From contig NZ_CP094971.1 in the NCBI RefSeq assembly GCF_022869825.1, forward strand, positions 2,408,501 through 2,472,500: 64,000 bases of DNA, in the 5' to 3' direction. The notes below the pieces were generated by a model. That model was not told the origin of the DNA, searched no databases, and worked only from the letters and a program-made list of their open reading frames with translations. This stretch comes from Clostridium sp. BJN0001. GTDB lineage: Bacteria > Bacillota > Clostridia > Clostridiales > Clostridiaceae. A program made the position numbers and the translations under genes. Shown piece after piece: positions 47,642 through 56,694 of this stretch. Numbering within the stretch: position 1 is the first letter of the stretch; the number at the start of each line of letters is the position of its first letter.

Positions 47642-48427
47642 TTATAATTTTTCTAAAGCTTTATCATAGCCTTCTTTAAATAAAGATTTTAAAAAATTCT
47701 TATTATAATTCATAGAATCACTGCTACTATAAAGACTGTCTCTATGAATTAAAATTATATCTTCAGGTCTATAAGTATCCTTTATAAATTTAGGTACTTT
47801 AAAAGAATTACTTACAGATATAAGATAGAGTTTGTCCACCTTATTTTCTACAAAAGGTTCCATAAATTCATTATTTAAAATTCCTCCATCAAGATTCATA
47901 TTGTTAAACTTGCCTATTTGGAATTTTTTATTAAATTCATCCATTACTTCTGATGATTTAAAATCATCTGTAATTTCTGAGAATCTAATTTTTTCCCTTC
48001 CATCATTAATTACATATGGAAGAGATGAACTGTAATTTATACAATCTATTGCTTCTTCTTTTGTTAGTGTAGTAAGGTCTTTTCTTATTTCATTCATTTG
48101 TTTATCAGCAATATGTGTATAATTAACGTAAAATTTCTGAACATCTTTATTAATTCCATTTAAATCAGCAAGTCTTCTTATAAAATGGTTATTTGGGATT
48201 GTATTTTTAATATAGGATTTTTGGGTTTCATCAAAAAGGTCATCTTCTGTATATAAGTCTTTTAATTTATATAAATTATTTGTGTATATATAATAACCAT
48301 TTACTGAACCTACCGATGTACCTGAAACAATATTGAATTTTATTCCTTTTTTTAATAGTGCATATAAAGCTCCTGCTTCAAATGCTCCTTTGGCACCTCC
48401 GCCCTGAAGATATAATCCAATTATCAT
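47642..48427 (-). CDS. Patatin-like phospholipase
   Basis: A 261-residue patatin-family lipid acyl hydrolase. The oxyanion GGGAKGAFEAGALYAL begins at residue 9, the nucleophile elbow is GTSVG (residues 38-42) and the second catalytic residue is the aspartate in NLDGGILNNEF. No signal peptide, so it probably acts on internal membranes. It lies 22 bases after the GH4 gene and may be transcribed with the PTS operon, though a lipid role there is not obvious. Confidence 0.87.
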   Translation of the reverse strand: MIIGLYLQGGGAKGAFEAGALYALLKKGIKFNIVSGTSVGSVNGYYIYTNNLYKLKDLYTEDDLFDETQKSYIKNTIPNNHFIRRLADLNGINKDVQKFYVNYTHIADKQMNEIRKDLTTLTKEEAIDCINYSSSLPYVINDGREKIRFSEITDDFKSSEVMDEFNKKFQIGKFNNMNLDGGILNNEFMEPFVENKVDKLYLISVSNSFKVPKFIKDTYRPEDIILIHRDSLYSSSDSMNYNKNFLKSLFKEGYDKALEKL

Positions 48428-48449
48428 TATTTATTCCTCCCTGGTTTTT

Positions 48450-49772
48450 CTATTTAAGTTCAGGGAAATACTTTTTATTCACTTCGATGTAATCATCTAA
48501 GATCTTTTTAGCAATTCCTACTGATGGTACTATAGGATTTAGTGTAAGTGCCATAAGTGCTTTTTCATAAGAGCCTTCTAAGGCTGCTTCTACTGTAAGT
48601 CTTTCATAAGCATTTACTGCTTCCATAAGTCCTTTTTGAAATAGTGGAACTTTTCCTATTGAAACTGGATGTGCTCCGTTAATATCAACGTAACATGGAA
48701 GCTCTACTATTGAATCATAATCAAAGTTTTCAATTGCACCTCTATTTGGTACATTTATTATATATCTTTCTCCAGTATTATTTGCTATTGCTGTTGCTAC
48801 ATCAACAATAAAATCGCCATGTGTATCTTCAGATAAAGAACATCCCTTTGCAGTTCCTTTCTTTACTACTTCACCACACTCTTTATAAACCTTCTTTTCT
48901 CTGTTTTCTATTACCATATCCGCTCTTGTATATTTAGGATCTTCATCTTCAACAATTTCATCTGGATATAGATAATATTGAAGATAAGTTAAAGGAATAT
49001 ATCCTCCATTTGGAAAATATTTTACTCCTTTTGGTATTCTGTTAAAGGTCTTTTTCCAATCATCATCTATAAATGATAAATTGCTAACATCAATTCCATC
49101 TTTCTTTAGTTTATCTGAAAGTTCTGGAAGATAATCTTTTCCATTTTTATCATAGATTGAAGTAAACCATCCTAAATGATTTAATCCAAAGTAATCAAAT
49201 GTAAGTTCTTCTGATTTCTTTCCTAAGTTGTATGCTAAAATTTCTTCTTCTGCAACCGGCATATCACATATACATAAATTCTTAGCTTCTGGTACTGCTT
49301 TATGAACTGCAGCAGCAACTATTGCTGTAGGATTGCTGTAATTAATTATCCATGCATCTGGTGCATATTTTACAACATCTTTACTTATAGCTATCATTTG
49401 TGGTATTTCTCTCATTGCAAATGCGAATCCACCAGGTCCACATGTTTCCTGTCCTGGTACATTATATTTTAATGGGATTTTTTCATCGAGAGATCTTTGA
49501 GGAAGTCTTCCTGATCTTATTTGAGCAAATAGAAAATCCATTCCAACAAATGCTGTTTTTCTATCTGTAGTAAGAACAACTTCTATGTCAGGATATTTTT
49601 CTTTTATTAAAATCTCAACATAATCACCTATCTTATGAAGTCTGTCCTCTTCATTATCAAGTAATGTAATTCTCTTTATTGGGAGTCTTTTCATATTCAC
49701 CAAAATACTGTTTACTATTCCTGGTGTATAAGCACTTCCTGAACCAATAATTGTAATACTGTATTTTTTCAT
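48450..49772 (-). CDS. 6-phospho-beta-glucosidase, glycoside hydrolase family 4
   Basis: A 440-residue GH4 enzyme that uses NAD and a divalent metal to split phosphorylated beta-glucosides (cellobiose-6-P type) delivered by the adjacent PTS. N-terminal Rossmann IIGSGSAYTPGIVNSIL, then AQIRSGRLPQRSLDEKIPLKYN, metal-binding CDMP and FGLNHLGWFTSIYD, and GGYIPLTYLQYYLYP. These are the LicH/CelF family motifs. It is translationally close to the IIA gene (1-base gap). Confidence 0.92.
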   Translation of the reverse strand: MKKYSITIIGSGSAYTPGIVNSILVNMKRLPIKRITLLDNEEDRLHKIGDYVEILIKEKYPDIEVVLTTDRKTAFVGMDFLFAQIRSGRLPQRSLDEKIPLKYNVPGQETCGPGGFAFAMREIPQMIAISKDVVKYAPDAWIINYSNPTAIVAAAVHKAVPEAKNLCICDMPVAEEEILAYNLGKKSEELTFDYFGLNHLGWFTSIYDKNGKDYLPELSDKLKKDGIDVSNLSFIDDDWKKTFNRIPKGVKYFPNGGYIPLTYLQYYLYPDEIVEDEDPKYTRADMVIENREKKVYKECGEVVKKGTAKGCSLSEDTHGDFIVDVATAIANNTGERYIINVPNRGAIENFDYDSIVELPCYVDINGAHPVSIGKVPLFQKGLMEAVNAYERLTVEAALEGSYEKALMALTLNPIVPSVGIAKKILDDYIEVNKKYFPELK

Positions 49773-49773
49773 A

Positions 49774-50109
49774 TTAATCCTCTCCTTTGTTTTTTTTCAT
49801 AATTGATATCATCTGTTTTATTAGATCCCTTGCAAGGATTGCATTCATAAAATGATCCTGTGCATGGGTAACTAAAACATTCATTTCTATTTTTTCTCCT
49901 GATGAAAATTTCTGCAAGAGGCTTGTATGCATATCATGTGCTTTAAGGATTTCATTACTAGCCTCCTGTATTAATTTATCAGCTTTATCAAAATCCTTAT
50001 TTCCAGCAGCCTCTAACGCTAAAAGACTGTTACTCTTTGAATCACCTGCGTATGATATAATTTCAAATACTATTTGTTCCATATTGTTCTCTGTATTAGA
50101 TACTGCCAT
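49774..50109 (-). CDS. PTS lactose/cellobiose-family EIIA component
   Basis: A 111-residue EIIA that carries phosphate from HPr to EIIB. The family helical bundle is visible: EQIVFEIISYAGDSKSNSLLALEAA, then EILKAHDMHTSLLQ, with the phosphorylated histidine in LVTHAQDHFMNAILARDLI. Between the permease and the GH4 gene, consistent with a complete beta-glucoside uptake operon. Confidence 0.93.
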   Translation of the reverse strand: MAVSNTENNMEQIVFEIISYAGDSKSNSLLALEAAGNKDFDKADKLIQEASNEILKAHDMHTSLLQKFSSGEKIEMNVLVTHAQDHFMNAILARDLIKQMISIMKKNKGED

Positions 50110-50151
50110 AAATATTTCCTCCTATGTAATGAAAAATTTTAATTTTAATTA

Positions 50152-51429
50152 TTATTTGTTATTTGCTAATTCTTTTTCTTTTGCTAATTCCTGTTTCTCC
50201 ATTATCTTAAAGAATGGATAATATATAATAGCTGAAAGTGCACAAACTACAACTACTAATACTACTGATCTCCAATCCATGTTTGTTAAAAATCCGGCTA
50301 CAATTGATGGTGTACACATTGGTGGATCAATAAATGGTCTAGTAAGCCATCCCCAGTAAAATGGAAGATATGCTACTAACGAACATATAGCTGGTCCAAT
50401 TACAAATGGAATAAACATAACTGGATTTAAAACTAAAGGTACACCGAATGTAACAGGTTCATTTATATTAAATATTGCAGGAATAACTGATAATTTTCCT
50501 ACTGATCTTAAGTGCTCTGATTTACTAAATAACATCCAGATTACTAAGCCTCCTGTTATACCAGAACCAGTAAGAAGTACGAAGTTTAAATAGAATCCAT
50601 ATGTGAATACATGATCCATTGGAAGTCCTGCCATTTTATTTGCAGCATTTGCAGCTAAATATGAAGTTGCAAGTGGTAAATATATTGGGCTTGTTACTGC
50701 CATACCATGAATTCCAAAGAACCATAATAACTGTGTTACTAATACTAATATTACAAGTGCAAATGGATTATCAAGACTGTTTATAGCTGGAGCTAATACT
50801 TTTAATATAAGCTGTGGTACATTAAGACCTGTTAAATGTTCAACTCCTACACCTATTCCAAAAAATAACATAACATTTACAAACATTGGTACTATACTCT
50901 GAAATACTCTTATTATTATAGGAGGTACTGTATCTGGCATTTTAAATGTTATATTGTTTTTCATCAAAACTCTTGTTATTTCAACTGTTGCAATTGCTAT
51001 AATCATTGCAACAAATAAACCTTTTGAATCAAGATATGTAACATCAAGCTTTCCATCTACAAGTTTTCCACATAATACAAGCTGTACTATAATAGCTGTC
51101 ATCATTCCTGATAGCGGCTCTAAGTTATGTGCCTTTGAAAGATTATATGAAATTGTAGCTGCTGCATATATTGAAAGTAATCCGAATGTAAAATTAAAAA
51201 CAAGACTTAAAATTGCGACTGTATTTGCTGAAAATTGTACTCCAAAAATTGAAGGAACATTTGCAGCAAGAAGACTTACGCATCCAACTATAATTACTGA
51301 CATTAAAGACATCATACCATTTTTTAACGCTTGAAGTTGTGTCTGGCTTTGAAGTTTATCTGCTAAAGGCATAAGCCATTTTTCAAGAACCCCTTGAAAT
51401 TTCTCAAACTTAGACTGATTTTCACTCAT
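50152..51429 (-). CDS. PTS cellobiose-family EIIC permease
   Basis: A 425-residue integral membrane permease with about ten transmembrane segments. It begins FEKFQGVLEKWLMPLADKLQSQTQLQALKNGM and has the central NINEPVTFGVPLVLNPVMFIPF motif shared by lactose/cellobiose EIIC proteins. It imports and phosphorylates the beta-glucoside with EIIA and EIIB. The start is ATG 51427-51429. Confidence 0.93.
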   Translation of the reverse strand: MSENQSKFEKFQGVLEKWLMPLADKLQSQTQLQALKNGMMSLMSVIIVGCVSLLAANVPSIFGVQFSANTVAILSLVFNFTFGLLSIYAAATISYNLSKAHNLEPLSGMMTAIIVQLVLCGKLVDGKLDVTYLDSKGLFVAMIIAIATVEITRVLMKNNITFKMPDTVPPIIIRVFQSIVPMFVNVMLFFGIGVGVEHLTGLNVPQLILKVLAPAINSLDNPFALVILVLVTQLLWFFGIHGMAVTSPIYLPLATSYLAANAANKMAGLPMDHVFTYGFYLNFVLLTGSGITGGLVIWMLFSKSEHLRSVGKLSVIPAIFNINEPVTFGVPLVLNPVMFIPFVIGPAICSLVAYLPFYWGWLTRPFIDPPMCTPSIVAGFLTNMDWRSVVLVVVVCALSAIIYYPFFKIMEKQELAKEKELANNK

Positions 51430-51458
51430 ATAAATCATTTCCCTTCTAAATAATTCAT

Positions 51459-51782
51459 TTATTTATTATCTTCATACATTTTTATAGCTAATTTTAAGAC
51501 ATTATCGCCTCGCATCATACCATAATCAGCTATTGGAATTATCTTCATTGCAATATGTGAATCACTGCATAGCTTTCCAAATTCCTTTTCCTTAAATCTT
51601 ATTTGAGGTCCTAGAAGAACAACATCATAATTTTTATAACTTTCTTTAAAATTATCTGCTGATATTGCTCTTATCTCCAAATTAGATTTGTCAATTGTGC
51701 TGTCACTTTCTGCAGCGGTTTTCATTTTATTAACCATAACCCCTGTAGATGCTCCCATTGCACAAACTAATAATATTTTCAT
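51459..51782 (-). CDS. PTS cellobiose-family EIIB component
   Basis: A 107-residue EIIB with the phosphorylated cysteine in the N-terminal loop, MKILLVCAMGASTGVMVNKM. The rest (YDVVLLGPQIRFKEKEF) is the usual EIIB cellobiose fold. It is the first gene of the PTS operon. The start is ATG 51780-51782 with AGGAGAGG upstream; the longer reading has an ATG inside that region. Confidence 0.93.
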   Translation of the reverse strand: MKILLVCAMGASTGVMVNKMKTAAESDSTIDKSNLEIRAISADNFKESYKNYDVVLLGPQIRFKEKEFGKLCSDSHIAMKIIPIADYGMMRGDNVLKLAIKMYEDNK

Positions 51783-51835
51783 ATTATCCTCTCCTCTCAT
51801 GTTTATCTTTATTATTTACTCTTCACTATTTATAT

Positions 51836-51852
51836 AGCATTTTGTGTGCCAA
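51836..51852 (-). promoter_or_regulatory. Sigma-54 (-24/-12) promoter of the beta-glucoside PTS operon
   Basis: On the minus strand TTGGCACACAAAATGCT, matching the consensus TGGCAC-N5-TTGC with one mismatch and exact GG-to-GC spacing. Transcription would start near 51825, about 43 bases before the EIIB start. The adjacent LevR-type activator makes this assignment consistent. Confidence 0.8.
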
Positions 51853-51890
51853 CTTTTTTCAATATTTTTGCATTTTCGTCAAACTTAGAT

Positions 51891-51905
51891 TTTAAGCGGT
51901 TTCAG
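51891..51905 (-). promoter_or_regulatory. Imperfect cre-like site upstream of the sigma-54 promoter
   Basis: Minus-strand CTGAAACCGCTTAAA keeps the TGAAA..CG core of CcpA sites but mismatches two or three conserved positions. It could equally be part of the activator-binding region. Low confidence. Confidence 0.3.
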
Positions 51906-51975
51906 AAAACAATTACACTTTTTTTATTTTTACTGTATAAATTGTATAATTAATTTTGTCAAAAATTGCTTATAT

Positions 51976-52010
51976 AAAAATAGTGTATAAAAAATTTATA
52001 CACTATTTTT
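51976..52010 (-). terminator. Terminator at the end of the activator gene
   Basis: A 15-bp AT-rich stem (AAAAATAGTGTATAA and complement) with a 5-base loop. The downstream arm touches the stop codon of the activator gene. Confidence 0.7.
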
Positions 52011-54651
52011 ATATATCTTCTATTTCTAATATAATAATAATAATTGCACATATTTCATCGTCTGAAATATGAATATCGTATTTATCTTCAATAAATTTAA
52101 GTTCTTCTTTTATTACATTGTACTCATAAAAATACTTTTTACGAATCTTATCTTTATTTTTAAGTTTTCTGTCTCTCTTGCCACTTATAATCTGATCAAT
52201 CATAAAACATAGATGAAGTACGCATCCTATAATAATATTTGGTTCTTGAGGAATATCAAGTTTTTTAGTTATATTATCTATAAACACTTTTAAATCACTT
52301 ATAAGCTTATATGGTTCTAAATTAATAAGATGATTTTTAAGTGAATCAGACATTTCAATATAGAAATTTTCTATTCTCATTATGTTTTCTATCTTTTGAA
52401 TCGCCGCTTTTGTAAATATATCATCCGTTTTTATAAATGGTATGCTATATATTTCTGGATTTGTCATGGCTATTATGGCAATTATATTTCTATGCTTTTC
52501 TAAATTATGTATAGTTTTAAAACATTCATCAACATTTTCACTATATATTGAAATAACTTCTGTTTTATAATTGTCCATATTAATATTTTTACACAAAGTA
52601 GCTTTTATATTAACATTACGTTCATCCTCAGAAAAATGCACAATAACAATAAGATTTCTATTTACATTTCTTTCTATATCTCCTATTATTCTTTTACCCA
52701 AATATGGATTAGTATCAACTACTGTATTATAAATTTCTTCAAGTGTCATTCCCATCTGAGCTTTCTGAGCAGCCTCAATAACCATAGGTGTACTTGACAT
52801 TTCAATTGTCTTTATATTTAAGCCATTTATATTACGTTTAAGTTTTGAATCAAATGTAGTTAAAGATCCCATATCCACCATTAAAAGAATATTTTTTATA
52901 TTTTCTTTTCTTATTAAGTCTTCAATTTCTTTGTATACTATATTGGGCTTTACATTTATATTCATATCAACAGCATCAACTATATCAGTCTTTAATATTC
53001 CATTCACAAAATTTTTCATGCTTTTTGCAGTACTTTCACCATGAAAGCATAATATAACTTTAACATTCTTACTTTTATAAAACTCATTACTGCTTACTAT
53101 ATTATCTTTTAAAAACAGTGCTATATATCCTATTTCATCAAGTGGAATCTGTATATTAAATTTATCCTCAATTATCTGAATAATTGCAACAGATACTTTA
53201 AATTCTTTAGGCATCTTTATTCTTATATCATTAAGTTGTGGATTCGTTATTTCTCTTCCTTGTTTTACTTTTTCAATAACATTCTTTATATGTACCGCAA
53301 ATCCTAAAAGAACTCTATTTGAAAAACTTCTATCTAATTCGTTTTTAACTAATTCTGAAATTTTAACTACTACAGTAAAAATTTCCTCTCCAAAAAGTTC
53401 TTTTATATGTTTAATATTTATATCAGAATGAAATTTATCCATATACGTATCTATATCTTCTTCTATTACTGAAAGCTTATTCACATCTGATAAATTATAT
53501 ATTTCATTTTTCAAATTTCTATCATTGTATATATTTGTAATTGAGAGGTCTTTATTAAATCTTATGTAATCTATATTTTTTAATAAAGTATTTACCTGCT
53601 CATTATTTCCATTATTATATGTAAGTCCATTTTTTATATTATTGTTAAAATCATCAATTTTTAATTTAAATTTTGTATTAGTATTTTTTTTATACTGCAA
53701 AAAACTTTCCGCACATGCAGTTTTTATATCACTTTTAAGTTGTCCTATATTGTTACTGCATTTATAAATAAGAAGTGATTTCATTGTAGATTTATCAACA
53801 TAAATAGACTCATTAATTGTTTTAGCTTCTTTAGATAAAAAACTATCCACAAGCTCTTTTCTTTCATATACAGTTCTTTCATTAAGAGATGGGAGTTTTA
53901 TCATCATAGGAATTCTTCTTGTAAAAGTATCTAAAAGGGCAGATTTAGGATTTTCTGTAGTCGCAGCTATTATCCTCACCTTTACACTAATTTCACTTGT
54001 TGAACCAAGTTTTCTAAATGTCCCCTTATCTATAAAAGTAAAGAGCATTTCTTGTCCTTCTGGAGGAAGTCTATGAATTTCATCTAAAAATAAAATTCCA
54101 CCATCAGTCTTTTTTAATAATCCTTCTTTTTCCTTCTCAGCTCCTGTATATGCTCCTTTTTCTACTCCAAAAAGTTCAGACATTAATAATTGTGGATTAT
54201 TTGAATAATCTGCACAATTAAATGTTACAAACGGAGAATTCTCATTTAATTGTTTACATTCTAGAGCATATTTGTACATTAGATATGCAAACATACTCTT
54301 TCCTACTCCTGTAGGACCAGTTATTAAAGTATTTAATCCATCCGGTGGATATATGATTGCCGCTTTAGCCTGCTGAACTGCTCCTTTAAGACTTTTATCA
54401 TAACCAATTATATTAAAAACATCAGTTTTTCTTTTATAAGATACATTATTATTTTCTAAAATAGGTTTAAATAGAACAGGACGTGAATTTATTTTCTCTA
54501 ATTTTTTTTGTTTACATAATAAATTTAAATAGCTGCTTGCATTAGTTCTTTGCATCTGCATTTTGTCTGCTATTTTATCTGCTGTAATCCCATTTTCATT
54601 TTCCTTAAATAGCTCTTTTATCGTTTCGTAAACTGTATCAATTTTTTTCAA
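52009..54651 (-). CDS. LevR-type sigma-54-dependent transcriptional activator with PTS regulation domains
   Basis: About 880 residues. N-terminal winged helix (about 1-65), AAA+ sigma-54 interaction domain (about 75-325; GPTGVGKSMFA, then the sigma-54 contact loop in the form GAYTGA, and GGILFLDEIHRLPPEGQEM), PRD1 (about 420-525), an EIIA-mannose-like domain (about 540-660; CFHGESTAKSM), an EIIB-like region and PRD2 (about 770-880). HPr and EIIB phosphorylation of PRD histidines would switch it according to substrate and energy state. It likely activates the promoter at 51836. Start TTG 54649-54651 with AGGGGG upstream; ATG codons seven before it lack a ribosome binding site. GAYTGA instead of GAFTGA is a mild variation. 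Confidence 0.9.
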   Translation of the reverse strand: MKKIDTVYETIKELFKENENGITADKIADKMQMQRTNASSYLNLLCKQKKLEKINSRPVLFKPILENNNVSYKRKTDVFNIIGYDKSLKGAVQQAKAAIIYPPDGLNTLITGPTGVGKSMFAYLMYKYALECKQLNENSPFVTFNCADYSNNPQLLMSELFGVEKGAYTGAEKEKEGLLKKTDGGILFLDEIHRLPPEGQEMLFTFIDKGTFRKLGSTSEISVKVRIIAATTENPKSALLDTFTRRIPMMIKLPSLNERTVYERKELVDSFLSKEAKTINESIYVDKSTMKSLLIYKCSNNIGQLKSDIKTACAESFLQYKKNTNTKFKLKIDDFNNNIKNGLTYNNGNNEQVNTLLKNIDYIRFNKDLSITNIYNDRNLKNEIYNLSDVNKLSVIEEDIDTYMDKFHSDINIKHIKELFGEEIFTVVVKISELVKNELDRSFSNRVLLGFAVHIKNVIEKVKQGREITNPQLNDIRIKMPKEFKVSVAIIQIIEDKFNIQIPLDEIGYIALFLKDNIVSSNEFYKSKNVKVILCFHGESTAKSMKNFVNGILKTDIVDAVDMNINVKPNIVYKEIEDLIRKENIKNILLMVDMGSLTTFDSKLKRNINGLNIKTIEMSSTPMVIEAAQKAQMGMTLEEIYNTVVDTNPYLGKRIIGDIERNVNRNLIVIVHFSEDERNVNIKATLCKNINMDNYKTEVISIYSENVDECFKTIHNLEKHRNIIAIIAMTNPEIYSIPFIKTDDIFTKAAIQKIENIMRIENFYIEMSDSLKNHLINLEPYKLISDLKVFIDNITKKLDIPQEPNIIIGCVLHLCFMIDQIISGKRDRKLKNKDKIRKKYFYEYNVIKEELKFIEDKYDIHISDDEICAIIIIILEIEDI

Positions 54652-54750
54652 TTCTATCCCCCTTTTCATCATTATTTCTAAATATACTTATACTTAATTA
54701 TATCACTATTTACCACTTATTACTTATTTTATATTTTTTTATAAATAAAT

Positions 54751-54797
54751 AAAAATCTGTCTAAATAGATATTTTAAATCCATTTAGACAGATTTTT
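54751..54797 (-). terminator. Terminator of the NSS symporter operon
   Basis: AAAAATCTGTCTAAAT (54751-54766) and its complement at 54782-54797 form a 16-bp stem. On the minus strand it ends in TTTTTATTTATTTAT. It follows the MetS-like gene by 23 bases. Confidence 0.8.
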
Positions 54798-54820
54798 TTA
54801 AAACATAAGTTATTTAGTTA

Positions 54821-54916
54821 TTATTTATTTTTAACAGCTATAAATATAGTTGTTAATAATCCTCCATATAAAACGGATGATCCTGCTGCAAGACAGGCTA
54901 CTGCTACTGTAGTCAT
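54821..54916 (-). CDS. MetS-like NSS transporter small subunit
   Basis: A 31-residue single-helix membrane peptide, MTTVAVACLAAGSSVLYGGL followed by about ten residues ending in VKNK. It begins two bases after the symporter stop and has AGGAGG inside the symporter's C-terminus as ribosome binding site. In Corynebacterium MetS, a similarly tiny subunit, is needed for the NSS transporter MetP. Many clostridial NSS symporters carry such a downstream peptide. It is too short for routine gene callers. Confidence 0.75.
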   Translation of the reverse strand: MTTVAVACLAAGSSVLYGGLLTTIFIAVKNK

Positions 54917-54918
54917 AA

Positions 54919-56424
54919 TCATTCCTCCTCATCTACAAATTCATTCAAATTTTTATTTTTCCATGGTAATCTAGTTATTATAATTGCTATTATAATTGCT
55001 GCTCCAACAACGCCCCATCCATAAATAAATGTAGCCGCAAATGAATAGCCACCATATGTACTATTAATTTCCTTTATTATACTAGATATAAGCATAAATC
55101 CTAAGATAAAAGGTGTTATATATTTTATTGTTAAGTTCCACCATTTTCCTATTTTAAAATAAGATACTGAATTAGTATGATTTCTTATTGTATCTGGTTT
55201 TAGTATCCATCCTACAAAAACAGCTTCAAGAAATCCTATTGTTATTATACCGTAATTATTAATAAAGTTATCAATTATATCTAAGAAATATAATCCAGCA
55301 TTGGTTGCAAATGCTATACTAAGTATACTTCCTGTACCACATATCAAAGAAACAACTTTCTTTCTTGACCATCCTGATTTATCAATTATAGGAGATGATA
55401 CAGCTTCTACTAAAGAAACTGTTGATGTAGTTCCTGCAAAGATAAGACATGCAAAGAATAAAGTTCCTAAAATATTTCCCCATGTTCCCATAATTGAAAA
55501 TACTTTAGGGAAAACTATAAATGCGAGTCCAATTCCAGATGAAACAACTTCATCAACAGGAACGCCTTCACTTGTTGCCATAAAACCTAATATAGAAAAG
55601 ACTCCTATCGCACATAAAAATTCAAAACCGCAATTAGCAAAACTTGTCATAAATGCACTATTATTTATATCGGATTTCTTAGGAAGATAACTAGAATAAG
55701 TCATCATTATTCCCATTCCTATACTAAGTGAAAAGAATACCTGCCCGTATGCAGCTACCCATACTGATGGGTCTCTCATTTTATCAAAATCCGGTGTAAA
55801 TAATTTATTAAGTCCTGCAGATGCTCCATCTAAAGTAACTCCTCTTATAACTATTATAATCATTATAATTATAAGCATTGGAAGAAGAAGTTTGTTAATT
55901 TTTTCAATTCCTTTTTTTATCCCTCTATAACAGATAAAAAAGTTAATAGCCCATAATAAAAGTATACATATAAATATAGGCCATATTATTGTTGTAACTT
56001 CAAATGGTGAACTTGAAAGATGAAGAAAATCATTATAAAAATAATCATTAGGATTTTCTCCCCATCCTTTTGTAAAGCTTAATAAAAAGTATTTGATAGC
56101 CCAGCTTAAAATCATAGAATAATATACTAAGATTATAAATGCACTAACTGTAGGCCACCATCCCATCCATTCCCATTTTTTATTTGCTCTCGCAATTGCA
56201 AGTGGTGTTGAGCCTTTATACTTATGTCCCATTCCATATTCAAGTATTAAAAGTGGTATGGCAGCTGTAATAATTGCTACAAAGTACGGAATTAAAAAAG
56301 CTCCTCCTCCATTAGCATATACAAGGTACGGATATCTCCATATATTTCCAAGACCTACAGCGGATCCTACTGCTGCAAGAATAAAGCCTAATTTATTATT
56401 CCACTCTTCTCTCTTGTTTTCCAT
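54919..56424 (-). CDS. Sodium-dependent neurotransmitter-symporter-family transporter (MetP-like)
   Basis: A 501-residue NSS/SNF (LeuT-fold) secondary transporter with 11-12 membrane segments. It begins EEWNNKLGFILAAVGSAVGLGNIWRYPYLVYANGGGAFLIPY, here quoted as two adjoining blocks: the GSAVGLGNIWRYP sodium/substrate site and NGGGAFLIPY. GTTSTVSLVEAVSSPI is the TM8 sodium site. Substrates of bacterial members are usually amino acids; with the MetS-like partner methionine, alanine or tryptophan are possible. Confidence 0.9.
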   Translation of the reverse strand: MENKREEWNNKLGFILAAVGSAVGLGNIWRYPYLVYANGGGAFLIPYFVAIITAAIPLLILEYGMGHKYKGSTPLAIARANKKWEWMGWWPTVSAFIILVYYSMILSWAIKYFLLSFTKGWGENPNDYFYNDFLHLSSSPFEVTTIIWPIFICILLLWAINFFICYRGIKKGIEKINKLLLPMLIIIMIIIVIRGVTLDGASAGLNKLFTPDFDKMRDPSVWVAAYGQVFFSLSIGMGIMMTYSSYLPKKSDINNSAFMTSFANCGFEFLCAIGVFSILGFMATSEGVPVDEVVSSGIGLAFIVFPKVFSIMGTWGNILGTLFFACLIFAGTTSTVSLVEAVSSPIIDKSGWSRKKVVSLICGTGSILSIAFATNAGLYFLDIIDNFINNYGIITIGFLEAVFVGWILKPDTIRNHTNSVSYFKIGKWWNLTIKYITPFILGFMLISSIIKEINSTYGGYSFAATFIYGWGVVGAAIIIAIIITRLPWKNKNLNEFVDEEE

Positions 56425-56655
56425 TAATATTCCTCCTTCAACTTTTTGATGTCACTATCAAATATAAAATAAAAATGCTAATAATTCAATATATTTTTAA
56501 AATAATTATCAGTTTAATAATTTAAAGGCATATTTTTTACACTTTATTATAAAATTAATGCGTATAAAAAAATGAAAGTGGGTAATACTTATTAATGAAG
56601 TAATAAACTTCATTGTTTAATCGCCTCTCCCCCATTTTTATTTATATAATAAAAG

Positions 56656-56688
56656 AGATGTCTTGAAATTAAAAATTTCAAGACATCT
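56656..56688 (-). terminator. Terminator of cinA
   Basis: A 15-bp perfect stem (AGATGTCTTGAAATT and complement) with a 3-base loop, followed on the minus strand by CTTTTATTAT. It begins 7 bases after the cinA stop. Confidence 0.8.
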
Positions 56689-56694
56689 TAATTT

